A stretch of 9,232 nucleotides of DNA from Acetobacteraceae bacterium. Its GTDB lineage: Bacteria > Pseudomonadota > Alphaproteobacteria > Acetobacterales > Acetobacteraceae. Below, piece after piece: positions 1 to 6,116 of the stretch (positions within the stretch are counted from its first letter, which is position 1; each line of letters opens with the position of its first letter). Below the pieces are notes generated by a model. The model did no database searches. It worked only from the letters and a program-made list of their open reading frames with translations, and was not told the origin of the DNA. The stretch is taken from positions 1-9,232 of the forward strand of contig DAHWBL010000013.1 in assembly GCA_027323595.1 (NCBI GenBank), in the 5' to 3' direction. The position numbers were made by a program, and so were the translations under genes.

Positions 1-2
1 CC

Positions 3-287
3 GCGGGCACGCTGATCCACATCGAGGCGAGCCGCCCCGAGACCCTCGCTTTGCTGCAGCATGACCAGACCGCCCTGCACCAGGCGCTCGACCTCGCCGG
101 CATCGCCAGCGCCGACCGCTCCATCAGCTTCAGCCTGGGCACCGACGGCGGCCCGCCGCAGGGCGACACCGCCCGCCCGCACACCCCGATCGGCCAGGCC
201 GGCGGCCCGCCGTCGCACGATCTGCCCGCCGCTCCGCCGCCGCGCGCCCGCCCCACCAGCCGCCTTGGCCTCGACATCACCGCCTGA
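3..287 (+). CDS. fliK: Flagellar hook-length control protein FliK, C-terminal part (5' end outside window)
   Basis: FliK is an exported ruler that measures the hook and switches the export apparatus from hook to filament substrates. Only the last 94 residues are here; the frame is open from the window edge to the TGA at 285-287. Residues 1-38 of the fragment match the end of the FliK C-terminal (Flg_hook) domain: an amphipathic strand (GTLIHIEASRPET), then LLQHDQTALHQALDLAGI, which resembles the family pattern of a PET/LL core followed by a leucine-patterned helix and a glycine. A Pro/Gly/Ala-rich tail follows and ends in LDITA, a type of ending I associate with alphaproteobacterial FliK. The partner context (flgD follows after 49 nt) supports the call. 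The N-terminal part cannot be judged. The domain match is from recognition only. Confidence 0.8.
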   Translation, partial: AGTLIHIEASRPETLALLQHDQTALHQALDLAGIASADRSISFSLGTDGGPPQGDTARPHTPIGQAGGPPSHDLPAAPPPRARPTSRLGLDITA

Positions 288-336
288 CCCGCCGCCAGAC
301 CCGCCGACAGACCCAGGCGTCAACCGGAGACACCCG

Positions 337-1008
337 ATGAGCACCAGCACCGCCGCCACCCAGGCCGCCGGCACCGCCAGCACCGCGTCGGCCGCCACCA
401 CCGCCAGCATCGGCGCCAACGCGCTGTCCTCGCTGACCAGCAACTTCAACAGCTTTCTCAATCTGCTGATGACCCAGCTGCAAAACCAGGATCCCACCGC
501 GCCGATGGATTCGAGCCAGTTCACCACCGAGCTGGTGCAATTCACCGGCGTTCAGCAGCAGATCAGCACCAACTCCAGCCTCACCCAGCTGATCCAGCTC
601 ACCCAGTCGAACCAGGTGCTGCAATCCGCCGCCGCGGTCGGCCACCAGGTCGCGGTGCAGTCCGCGCAGGTGCCGCTGCAGAAAGGCACCGCCACCGTGC
701 AGTACAGCCTTCCTGCCGCCGGCGCGGTGCAGGCGGTGGTCAGCAACGCCGCGGGCACCCCGGTCTACAGCACCACCGTGCAAGGCGCGGCCGGCCAGAA
801 CAGCTGGAGCTGGAACGGCCGGGCGGCCAACGGCAGCCAGTTGCCCGATGGCGCCTACACCGTGGCGCTCAGCAACGCCGCCGGCGGCGCGGTGCCGTTC
901 AACTCGGTCGGCACCGTCACCGGCGTCGTCAACAACGCCGGCACGCTCGATCTTCAGCTCGGCAACCTCGCGGTGCCGTTCTCCGCATTGCAGTCCATGC
1001 TGAACTGA
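337..1008 (+). CDS. flgD: Flagellar hook capping / hook assembly protein FlgD
   Basis: FlgD sits at the tip of the growing hook and lets exported FlgE subunits polymerise; it is discarded when the hook is complete. The product is 223 residues, a usual FlgD length. Residues 1-30 are a Ser/Thr/Ala-rich disordered stretch of the kind that carries export signals. Residues 40-76 hold the FlgD signature (FLNLLMTQLQNQDPTAPMD, then QFTTELVQFTGVQQQ). Residues 108-190 fit the FlgD Ig-like/Tudor-like part, with the WSWNGRAANGSQLPDGAYT motif at about 157-175. The ATG at 337 was chosen because GGAGA (326-330) lies 6 nt upstream and the protein begins as FlgD does. The same frame stays open further upstream, but that part is a Pro/Arg/Ala-rich shadow of fliK. 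No flgE follows; fliF comes next. Confidence 0.95.
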   Translation: MSTSTAATQAAGTASTASAATTASIGANALSSLTSNFNSFLNLLMTQLQNQDPTAPMDSSQFTTELVQFTGVQQQISTNSSLTQLIQLTQSNQVLQSAAAVGHQVAVQSAQVPLQKGTATVQYSLPAAGAVQAVVSNAAGTPVYSTTVQGAAGQNSWSWNGRAANGSQLPDGAYTVALSNAAGGAVPFNSVGTVTGVVNNAGTLDLQLGNLAVPFSALQSMLN

Positions 1009-1016
1009 CATCCCCC

Positions 1017-1037
1017 ACGCGGCCACCGCCGCCGCGT
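1017..1037 (+). terminator. Possible weak terminator or attenuator hairpin after flgD
   Basis: A perfect 7-bp inverted repeat (ACGCGGC at 1017-1023, GCCGCGT at 1031-1037) with a 7-nt loop starts 8 nt after the flgD stop codon. The stem is GC-rich, but only two T residues are at its end, so it lacks the U-tract of a classical intrinsic terminator. It could reduce read-through from fliK-flgD into fliF, protect the flgD 3' end, or be chance in this GC-rich sequence. Confidence 0.3.
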
Positions 1038-1051
1038 TAACCTCGGTTCAA
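1037..1051 (+). promoter_or_regulatory. Candidate CtrA-type binding box upstream of fliF
   Basis: TTAA at 1037-1040, seven bases, then TCAA at 1048-1051. The known full CtrA site of alphaproteobacteria is TTAA-N7-TTAA, so this matches 7 of 8 defined bases with exact spacing. It lies 55 nt before the fliF start codon, in the only sizeable gap of the window. TTAA is very rare in such GC-rich DNA; by eye I find no other copy here. In Caulobacter the operon of the same order is CtrA-controlled, which makes the site plausible. Whether this organism's CtrA binds here is inference. Confidence 0.4.
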
Positions 1052-1055
1052 CCGA
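1043..1055. promoter_or_regulatory. 13-bp palindrome in the fliF upstream region, operator-like
   Basis: TCGGTT and AACCGA form perfect 6-bp arms around a single central C. The palindrome overlaps the right half of the candidate CtrA box. It is too tight to form an RNA hairpin (one-base loop), so if it matters it would be a DNA site for a dimeric regulator. No regulator can be named from sequence alone. Confidence 0.25.
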
Positions 1056-1096
1056 CGCCGCTGCACAACACACCCTGGCACCTTCCCTGGCCGCCT

Positions 1097-1103
1097 GAGG
1101 TGA
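1097..1103 (+). promoter_or_regulatory. Ribosome binding site that sets the GTG start of fliF
   Basis: GAGGTGA at 1097-1103 is a strong anti-16S match whose GAGG core ends 6 nt before the GTG at 1107. It decides for this non-ATG start: the other GTG nearby (1100) is in another frame, inside the binding site itself, and opens only a short frame. Confidence 0.75.
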
Positions 1104-1106
1104 CGT

Positions 1107-2792
1107 GTGGACGCAGAACTGGTCGAGAACACATCCGGACTTCTGGGCGGCCAATCCGGTGCCGCGGGTTTGGGTGGCCTGCTTGCGCCGTTGCGCGCGC
1201 TGGGGGTCTCGCGTCTCGCCGCGCTGGCCATCGCCGCGGTCACCGTGCTCGGCCTGCTCGCGCTGATGGTCCTGCGCGGCCAGCAGAACCAGATGGCGCT
1301 GCTCTACGGCGACCTCGAAACCCGTGATTCCGCCGCCGTGGTCGACGCGCTGGAGCGCGCGCACATCCCCTATGAGCTGCGCGCCGATGCCAGCCGCATC
1401 CTGGTCCCGGCCGACCAGGTGGCGCGCCTGCGCCTCACCCTCGCCCGTGAGGGCCTGCCCTCCGGCGGCTCGGTCGGCTACGAAATCTTCGACCGCGGTG
1501 ACGCGCTGACCTCCACCCAGTTCCAGCAGGAAATGAACCTCTCGCGCGCCCTCGAAGGTGAGCTCGCGCGCTCCATCCGCACCATCACCGGCGTGCGCGC
1601 CGCGCGCGTGCATCTGGTGCTGCCCCGCCACGACCCGTTCGAGCGCAACAAACAGGAGGCACAGGCCTCGGTGCTGCTGTCCATGACCGGCGCGGCGCGG
1701 CTGGACCGCGAGGGCGTGCAGGCGGTGCTCAACCTGATCTCCGCGGCGGTGCCCGGTCTGCGCGCGCAGAACATCGCCATCATCGACTCCCGCGGCGACC
1801 TGCTGGCCCGCGCCGGCCAACCCACCGACGCCGCCGGCAACGCCCAGTCCGCCGACGAACTGCGCCGCGCCACCGAGCTGCGCATCGCCCGCGGCGTCGA
1901 GGAGCTGCTCGAACGCAGCCTGGGCACCGGCCACGTTCGCGCCGAGGCCGCCGTCGATCTCGATACCGAGCGGATGCAGGAGACCCAGGAAAAATACGAC
2001 CCCGACAACCAGGTCACCCGCAGCGAACAAAGCGTCACCGACAGCAGCCGCAACACCGAGCCCTCCACCGCGGTCAGCGTGCAGAACAACCTTCCAAATG
2101 CCGACCCCGCCCCCGGCGCCGCCGGCGCGCAGACCGCGCACCAGGAAGGAACCACCAACTACGAAATCGGCAAGACCGTGCGCACGCTGATCCGCGACCA
2201 GCCGCAGTTGCGCCGCCTGTCGGTCGCGGTGATGGTCGATGCGCAGGAGGTGCGCGCGCCCGACGGCAGCGTGAGCGTGCAGGACCGCTCGCCCGAGGAG
2301 TTGGCCCGGCTCACCGCGCTGGTGCGCAGCGCCGTCGGCTACGATGAAAAGCGCGGCGATCATGTCGAGGTGGTGAGCATGCGCTTCACCCCGCCGGACA
2401 GCATCGCCGAGCCCACCGCCAGTCGCTGGCTCGCGCTCGACAAGGCGGATCTGCTGCGCCTTGGCGAATCCGGCCTGCTGGCATTGATCGCGCTGCTCGC
2501 CATCATGCTGGTGGCGCGGCCGGTGGCGCTGCGCCTGGCCGCCGCGCCGGGCCGCCCGCTGGCCATCGCCGGGGGTGGCGCCGGCGGCACCTCCGCCGAC
2601 CTTGGCGCCGACGCCCGCGCGGCGTCCGCCGGCGACGATCCGATGGTCGAGGATGCGATGGTGCAGGTCGCGCGCGTCGAAGGCGCGGTGCGCGCCGCCT
2701 CGGTACGCCGCATCGCGCAGTTGGCCGAGGCGCATCCTGAGGAAACCCTGTCGATGGTGCGTCGCTGGATGCTCGATCACGAGGAAGCCTGA
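1107..2792 (+). CDS. fliF: Flagellar MS-ring protein FliF
   Basis: FliF forms the MS ring in the inner membrane, the base on which the rotor and the export gate are built. The product has 561 residues, normal for the family. Residues 37-56 form the first membrane helix ([20 protein letters not shown]). Residues 60-235 are the YscJ/FliF ring-building region, including [21 protein letters not shown] and the segment [19 protein letters not shown], then [12 protein letters not shown]. Residues 245-430 are the FliF C-terminal periplasmic domain, with a low-complexity part at about 310-350 and [11 protein letters not shown] at 350-360. The second membrane helix is at about 455-473 ([19 protein letters not shown]). 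The cytoplasmic tail ends in the FliG-binding segment at 525-556 ([20 protein letters not shown]). The start is GTG behind a strong ribosome binding site. The stop overlaps the fliG start by one base (TGATG). Confidence 0.97.
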   Translation: MDAELVENTSGLLGGQSGAAGLGGLLAPLRALGVSRLAALAIAAVTVLGLLALMVLRGQQNQMALLYGDLETRDSAAVVDALERAHIPYELRADASRILVPADQVARLRLTLAREGLPSGGSVGYEIFDRGDALTSTQFQQEMNLSRALEGELARSIRTITGVRAARVHLVLPRHDPFERNKQEAQASVLLSMTGAARLDREGVQAVLNLISAAVPGLRAQNIAIIDSRGDLLARAGQPTDAAGNAQSADELRRATELRIARGVEELLERSLGTGHVRAEAAVDLDTERMQETQEKYDPDNQVTRSEQSVTDSSRNTEPSTAVSVQNNLPNADPAPGAAGAQTAHQEGTTNYEIGKTVRTLIRDQPQLRRLSVAVMVDAQEVRAPDGSVSVQDRSPEELARLTALVRSAVGYDEKRGDHVEVVSMRFTPPDSIAEPTASRWLALDKADLLRLGESGLLALIALLAIMLVARPVALRLAAAPGRPLAIAGGGAGGTSADLGADARAASAGDDPMVEDAMVQVARVEGAVRAASVRRIAQLAEAHPEETLSMVRRWMLDHEEA

Positions 2793-3805
2793 TGGCCCGC
2801 CTGGACGATTTCCGCGCCGTCACCGGACCACAGAAAGCCTCGATCCTCATGCTGGCACTCGGCGAGGAACAGTGCGCGCGGCTGTTCAGCATGATGCATG
2901 AGGACGAGATCCGCGAAATCTCCGCGGCGATGGCGCAACTGGGCAATGTGCGCGCCGAGATGGTGGAGCGCCTGTTCACCGAATATGCCGACGGCGTCTC
3001 ACAGGCCGGCAACCTGGTCGGCAGCTACGAAAGCACCGAGCGGCTGCTGCAACGCACCCTGCCGCGCGACCGTGCCGCCCAGATCATGGAAGAAATCCGC
3101 GGTCCCGCCGGACGCACCATGTGGGACAAGCTCGGCAATGTCAGCGAGGCGGTGCTGGCGAGCTACCTGAAAAACGAATATCCGCAGACCGTCGCGGTGG
3201 TGCTCTCCAAGGTCCGCCCCGACCACGCCGCGCGCGTCCTCGCGCTGCTGCCCGAAGGCTTCGCGCTCGAGGTGGTGATGCGCATGCTGCGCATGGAAAG
3301 CGTTCAAAAAGACGTGCTCGACGGGGTGGAGCGCACCCTGCGCGCGGAATTCATGTCCAACCTCGCGCGCAGCACCCGGCGTGACTCGCATGAGATGATG
3401 GCTGAAATCTTCAACAATCTGGACCGCCAGTCCGAGGCCCGCTTCATCGCCGCCCTGGAGGAACGCAACCGCGAATCCGCCGAGCGGATCAAATCCCTGA
3501 TGTTCACCTTCGACGATCTCGCCCGCCTCACCCCGATGGCGGTGCAGACGCTGCTGCGCGAGGTCGAGAAGGACAAGCTGCCGATCGCGCTGAAGGGCGC
3601 ATCGGAAAAGCTGCGCGAGCTGTTCTTCTCCAACCTGTCCGAGCGCGCCGCCAAAATGCTGCGCGAGGACATCGAGGCACTCGGCCCGGTGAAGCTGCGC
3701 GATGTCGATGAGGCACAATCGGCCATCGTCGTGCTGGCCAAGGACCTCGCCGCCCAGGGGCGCATCGACATGGCCGAAGGCGGCGACGAGGAGATGGTGA
3801 TCTAG
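2792..3805 (+). CDS. fliG: Flagellar motor switch protein FliG
   Basis: FliG joins the MS ring to the C ring, takes torque from the stator and takes part in rotation switching. The product has 337 residues, the usual size. An N-terminal FliF-binding domain (about 8-105; [21 protein letters not shown]) is followed by a middle domain with the EYPQT motif at 129-133 (EHPQT in E. coli) and a C-terminal domain from about 200. The charged torque residues known from E. coli are preserved in kind: K268 in ALKGA, R285 in SERA, E292-D293 (D-D in E. coli) and K301 in GPVKL (R in E. coli). The MFTFDDL hinge is at 237-243. The protein ends in MVI, as in E. coli. The start follows GAGGAA (2781-2786) with a 5-nt spacer and overlaps the fliF stop by one base, so translation is probably coupled. 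Confidence 0.98.
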   Translation: MARLDDFRAVTGPQKASILMLALGEEQCARLFSMMHEDEIREISAAMAQLGNVRAEMVERLFTEYADGVSQAGNLVGSYESTERLLQRTLPRDRAAQIMEEIRGPAGRTMWDKLGNVSEAVLASYLKNEYPQTVAVVLSKVRPDHAARVLALLPEGFALEVVMRMLRMESVQKDVLDGVERTLRAEFMSNLARSTRRDSHEMMAEIFNNLDRQSEARFIAALEERNRESAERIKSLMFTFDDLARLTPMAVQTLLREVEKDKLPIALKGASEKLRELFFSNLSERAAKMLREDIEALGPVKLRDVDEAQSAIVVLAKDLAAQGRIDMAEGGDEEMVI

Positions 3806-3806
3806 C

Positions 3807-4454
3807 ATGAAAAATTCCCTTGGCACCAGGCACCGCGGCTGGCTGTTCGACGAGGATTTCGACATCCCGCCGGCCGACGCACCGGGCGGGGTCGAGCCCG
3901 AATTCATCGCGCCGGTCTACAGCCTTGCCGATCTGGAGGCCGCGCGCGCCACCGCCGCGGCCACCGCGCGCACCGCCGCCCTGGCCGACGCCACCGGCCA
4001 GGACACCGCCATGGCCGCCGCCGCCTGCGCGCGCATCGCCGACGCGCTCGCCGCCAGCACCGAACAGGCCCACGCGCTCGCCGAATCCGTCGCCCGCCCG
4101 CTCGCCACCGCCCTGCTCGCCGCCCTGCGCGCCGCCCTGCCCACGCTGTTCGCCCACCACGGCACGCGCGAGACCGCCGCCCTGGTCGCGCGCATCGCCC
4201 CGGCCCTGCGCTGTGTCCCGCGCGCCACCATCAGCCTCGATCCGCCAAGCCTTGCGGTCATCGCCGCCCTGCCCGCGATCGTCGCCATCGACCCCGAACG
4301 GCTGAGCCTGCGCGCCGACCCCACCCTCACCGCCGGCGAGATCGCCATCACCTGGCAGGATGGCGGCCTGCGCCGCGATCTCGCCGGCCTGCTCGGTGAG
4401 ATCGACCAGTTGCTCGAACTTTCCGGCTTCCTGGAGACCCCGCATGGCCGATGA
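3807..4454 (+). CDS. fliH: Flagellar assembly protein FliH (FlbE-type), regulator of the export ATPase
   Basis: FliH binds the export ATPase FliI, restrains it and docks it at the C ring through FliN. The call rests on position between fliG and fliN, the slot of flbE/fliH in Caulobacter, and on general form. The N terminus has an aromatic-acidic start ([11 protein letters not shown], 11-21) and [12 protein letters not shown] (36-47). Residues 44-110 are a long Ala-rich, charged, probably coiled helix. The C terminus has [20 protein letters not shown] (181-200), which fits the family pattern of a W-x-D-G-G segment followed by an arginine/aspartate-bearing helix. At 215 residues it fits the diverse FliH family, which is poorly conserved in sequence. 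The start codon lies 1 nt after the fliG stop; possible ribosome binding sites are GAGGAG (3788-3793) and GGTGA (3796-3800). The end overlaps fliN by 11 nt. Confidence 0.8.
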   Translation: MKNSLGTRHRGWLFDEDFDIPPADAPGGVEPEFIAPVYSLADLEAARATAAATARTAALADATGQDTAMAAAACARIADALAASTEQAHALAESVARPLATALLAALRAALPTLFAHHGTRETAALVARIAPALRCVPRATISLDPPSLAVIAALPAIVAIDPERLSLRADPTLTAGEIAITWQDGGLRRDLAGLLGEIDQLLELSGFLETPHGR

Positions 4455-4767
4455 ACTGCAACTCGCCGAACTCGCCGATGCCCTGCCCGGCAGCGATCCG
4501 CAATCCGCGCGCGGCGCGCGCGAGCTTGAAGCCGTCTACGACATTCCCGTCACCGTCAGCGCGGTCCTCGGCCGCGCCACCATGCCGGTGAACCAGCTGC
4601 TGAAGCTTGGTCGCGGCGCGGTGGTCGAGCTGGATCGAAAACTTGGTGAAGCCATCGACATCTATGTCAACAACCGCCTGGTCGCGCGCGGCGAGGTGGT
4701 GATGGTCGATGACAATCGCCTCGGCGTCACCATGACCGAGATCGTCAAGGGGGACCGACAGAATTGA
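4444..4767 (+). CDS. fliN: Flagellar motor switch protein FliN
   Basis: FliN forms the lower part of the C ring and the docking site for FliH. The product is 107 residues: a short acidic leader (1-27), then one SpoA domain (about 28-101). Recognisable family segments are [17 protein letters not shown] (31-47), [14 protein letters not shown] (52-65), and [20 protein letters not shown] (76-95), then TMTEIVK. The ATG at 4444 was chosen because GGAG (4433-4436) lies 7 nt upstream and the leader length is typical. A longer in-frame opening from 4360 runs through the end of fliH and gives an unlike N terminus. The start lies inside the end of fliH (11-nt overlap), so translation is probably coupled. 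FliM, the other C-ring partner, is not in the window. Confidence 0.96.
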   Translation: MADELQLAELADALPGSDPQSARGARELEAVYDIPVTVSAVLGRATMPVNQLLKLGRGAVVELDRKLGEAIDIYVNNRLVARGEVVMVDDNRLGVTMTEIVKGDRQN

Positions 4768-4776
4768 TCCACCCCG

Positions 4777-4789
4777 CGCCAAAATGGCG
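4777..4789 (+). repeat. Small inverted repeat just before flbD
   Basis: CGCCA (4777-4781) and TGGCG (4785-4789) flank an AAA loop, giving a perfect 5-bp stem. It covers the upstream candidate start ATG (4784) and ends 6 nt before the preferred ATG (4796). It could be a small RNA hairpin that tunes flbD translation or a short DNA operator, or it may be chance. Confidence 0.25.
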
Positions 4790-4795
4790 GCTCTC

Positions 4796-6115
4796 ATGCG
4801 TGTTCTGATCATTGGTGATCTGGCCGGCGAACTCGGCAACGCCGCCCGCATCGCCATCACCCGCGGCGCCAGCCTGATCCAGGCCGACGGGATCGACGCA
4901 GCACTGGCGCGGCTGCGCGCCGATGGCCGCGTCGATCTGGTGCTGTGCGATCTCGCGCACGACATCGCCGCCCTGGCGCGCGCGCTCACCACCGAGCGCA
5001 TCGCCGCCGGCATCGTCGCCTGCGGTGTCGATGCCGACCCCGCCGCCGCCGCCCGCGCCATCCGCGACGGCGCCCGCGAATTCCTGCCGCTCCCGCCCGA
5101 CCCCGATCTGATCGCGGCCATCCTGCTCGCCGCCTCCGGCGAGAGCCATCTGCTCATCGCCCGCGATCCGCTGATGCTCGATCTGCTGCACCAGGTCGAA
5201 CGCATCGCCACCGCCGACGTGTCCATCCTGATCGGCGGAGAATCCGGCACCGGCAAGGAAGTCCTCGCCCGCCACATCCATCGCCGCTCACGCCGCGCCG
5301 GCGGCCCGTTCGTCGCGCTGAACTGCGCCGCCCTGCCCGAGGCGCTGCTCGAATCCGAATTGTTCGGCCACGAAAAAGGCGCCTTCAGCGGCGCGCTGGC
5401 CCGGCGCATCGGCAAGTTCGAGGCAGCCGAGGGCGGCACCCTGCTGCTCGACGAAATCGGTGAGCTGGACATCCATCTTCAGGCCAAGCTCCTGCGCGCC
5501 ATCCAGGAGCGCGAAATCGACCGTCTGGGCGGCACCGCCCCGGTGCGGGTGGATGTGCGCATCCTCGCCGCCACCAACCGCGACCTGCCGGCCGAAATCA
5601 CCGCCGGGCGATTCCGCGAAGATCTTTATTTCCGCCTCAACGTCGTCGCCCTGCGCATCCCGCCGCAGCGCGAACGCCCCACCGACATCGTGGCGCTCGC
5701 CACCCATTTCGTGGCGCATTTTTCCACCCTCAACGGCCTGCCGCCACGCCATCTGTCAGACACCGCGATCGCGCGGCTGCGCACCCACCCGTGGCGCGGC
5801 AATGTGCGCGAGCTGGAAAACACGCTGCACCGCGCAGTGCTTCTCGCCAACACCCCCCTCATCGACGCCGACGCCATCGCCACCACGCCGGCGGCACCCA
5901 CACCCACGCCGACCCCCACCGGTCTTGCCGGCCGCAGCATGGCCGAGGTCGAACGCACGCTCATCCTGGACACGCTGGGCCACACGCTGGGCAACCGCAC
6001 CCACGCCGCCGCCATCCTGGGCATCTCCATCCGCACGCTGCGCAACAAGCTGCGCGACTACACAGCCCAAGGTATCCGCGTCCCCGCCGCCGACGCCACA
6101 CTGACCGCCGCCTGA
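4796..6115 (+). CDS. flbD: FlbD-type sigma-54-dependent flagellar transcriptional activator
   Basis: FlbD-type proteins activate sigma-54 promoters of late flagellar genes once the early basal body is assembled. From the ATG at 4796 the product has 439 residues. Residues 1-115 are a receiver-like domain that keeps D8 and the phosphoacceptor-position D52 but has lost the usual Thr/Ser and the Lys (EFLPLPP at 95-101), as in degenerate FlbD receivers. The AAA+ domain has Walker A GESGTGKE (148-155), GAFSGA in place of GAFTGA (195-200), Walker B GGTLLLDE (213-220), an arginine-finger region [10 protein letters not shown] (274-283) and [10 protein letters not shown] (331-340). After a Pro/Thr linker (363-375), a Fis-type helix-turn-helix lies at 384-422 ([19 protein letters not shown]). 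The start was chosen because related proteins, as I recall them, begin MR-x-LI; an in-frame ATG at 4784 adds four residues. Neither start has a clear ribosome binding site. Confidence 0.93.
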   Translation: MRVLIIGDLAGELGNAARIAITRGASLIQADGIDAALARLRADGRVDLVLCDLAHDIAALARALTTERIAAGIVACGVDADPAAAARAIRDGAREFLPLPPDPDLIAAILLAASGESHLLIARDPLMLDLLHQVERIATADVSILIGGESGTGKEVLARHIHRRSRRAGGPFVALNCAALPEALLESELFGHEKGAFSGALARRIGKFEAAEGGTLLLDEIGELDIHLQAKLLRAIQEREIDRLGGTAPVRVDVRILAATNRDLPAEITAGRFREDLYFRLNVVALRIPPQRERPTDIVALATHFVAHFSTLNGLPPRHLSDTAIARLRTHPWRGNVRELENTLHRAVLLANTPLIDADAIATTPAAPTPTPTPTGLAGRSMAEVERTLILDTLGHTLGNRTHAAAILGISIRTLRNKLRDYTAQGIRVPAADATLTAA

Positions 6116-6116
6116 C

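Noticed and set aside
61..336. Upstream extension of the flgD reading frame as an N-terminal domain
   Set aside because: It overlaps the fliK end in another frame and reads as Pro/Arg/Ala-rich shadow sequence. The ATG at 337 has a good ribosome binding site and gives the normal FlgD length.
1076..1090. TGGCAC (1076-1081) with TGG 7 nt further, resembling a sigma-54 -24/-12 promoter ahead of fliF
   Set aside because: The -12 element has GG where the essential GC should be, and transcription would begin at about 1102, after the ribosome binding site of fliF. Other TGGCAC copies (for example 2854, 3820, 8404) also lack a -12 element at the right spacing.
954..2780. A 608-codon open frame on the - strand opposite fliF, with other long - strand frames opposite flhA, fliG and flhF
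   Set aside because: They mirror strong + strand genes in very GC-rich DNA, where stop codons are rare on the other strand. The translations are low-complexity Gly/Ala/Arg/His-rich with no family pattern, and antisense genes at every position would be implausible.
3950..4150. Ala-rich repeat-like region in fliH with many GCC codons
   Set aside because: There is no fixed repeat unit. It is a compositionally biased helical region, typical of the coiled part of FliH in GC-rich genomes.
4360..4443. Upstream extension of fliN
   Set aside because: It runs inside the conserved C terminus of fliH in another frame, whereas the ATG at 4444 has GGAG at a good distance and gives a normal FliN.
4505..4523. 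Alternating CG tract within fliN that could form Z-DNA
   Set aside because: Such CG runs recur throughout the window as Ala/Arg/Gly codons; nothing sets this one apart.
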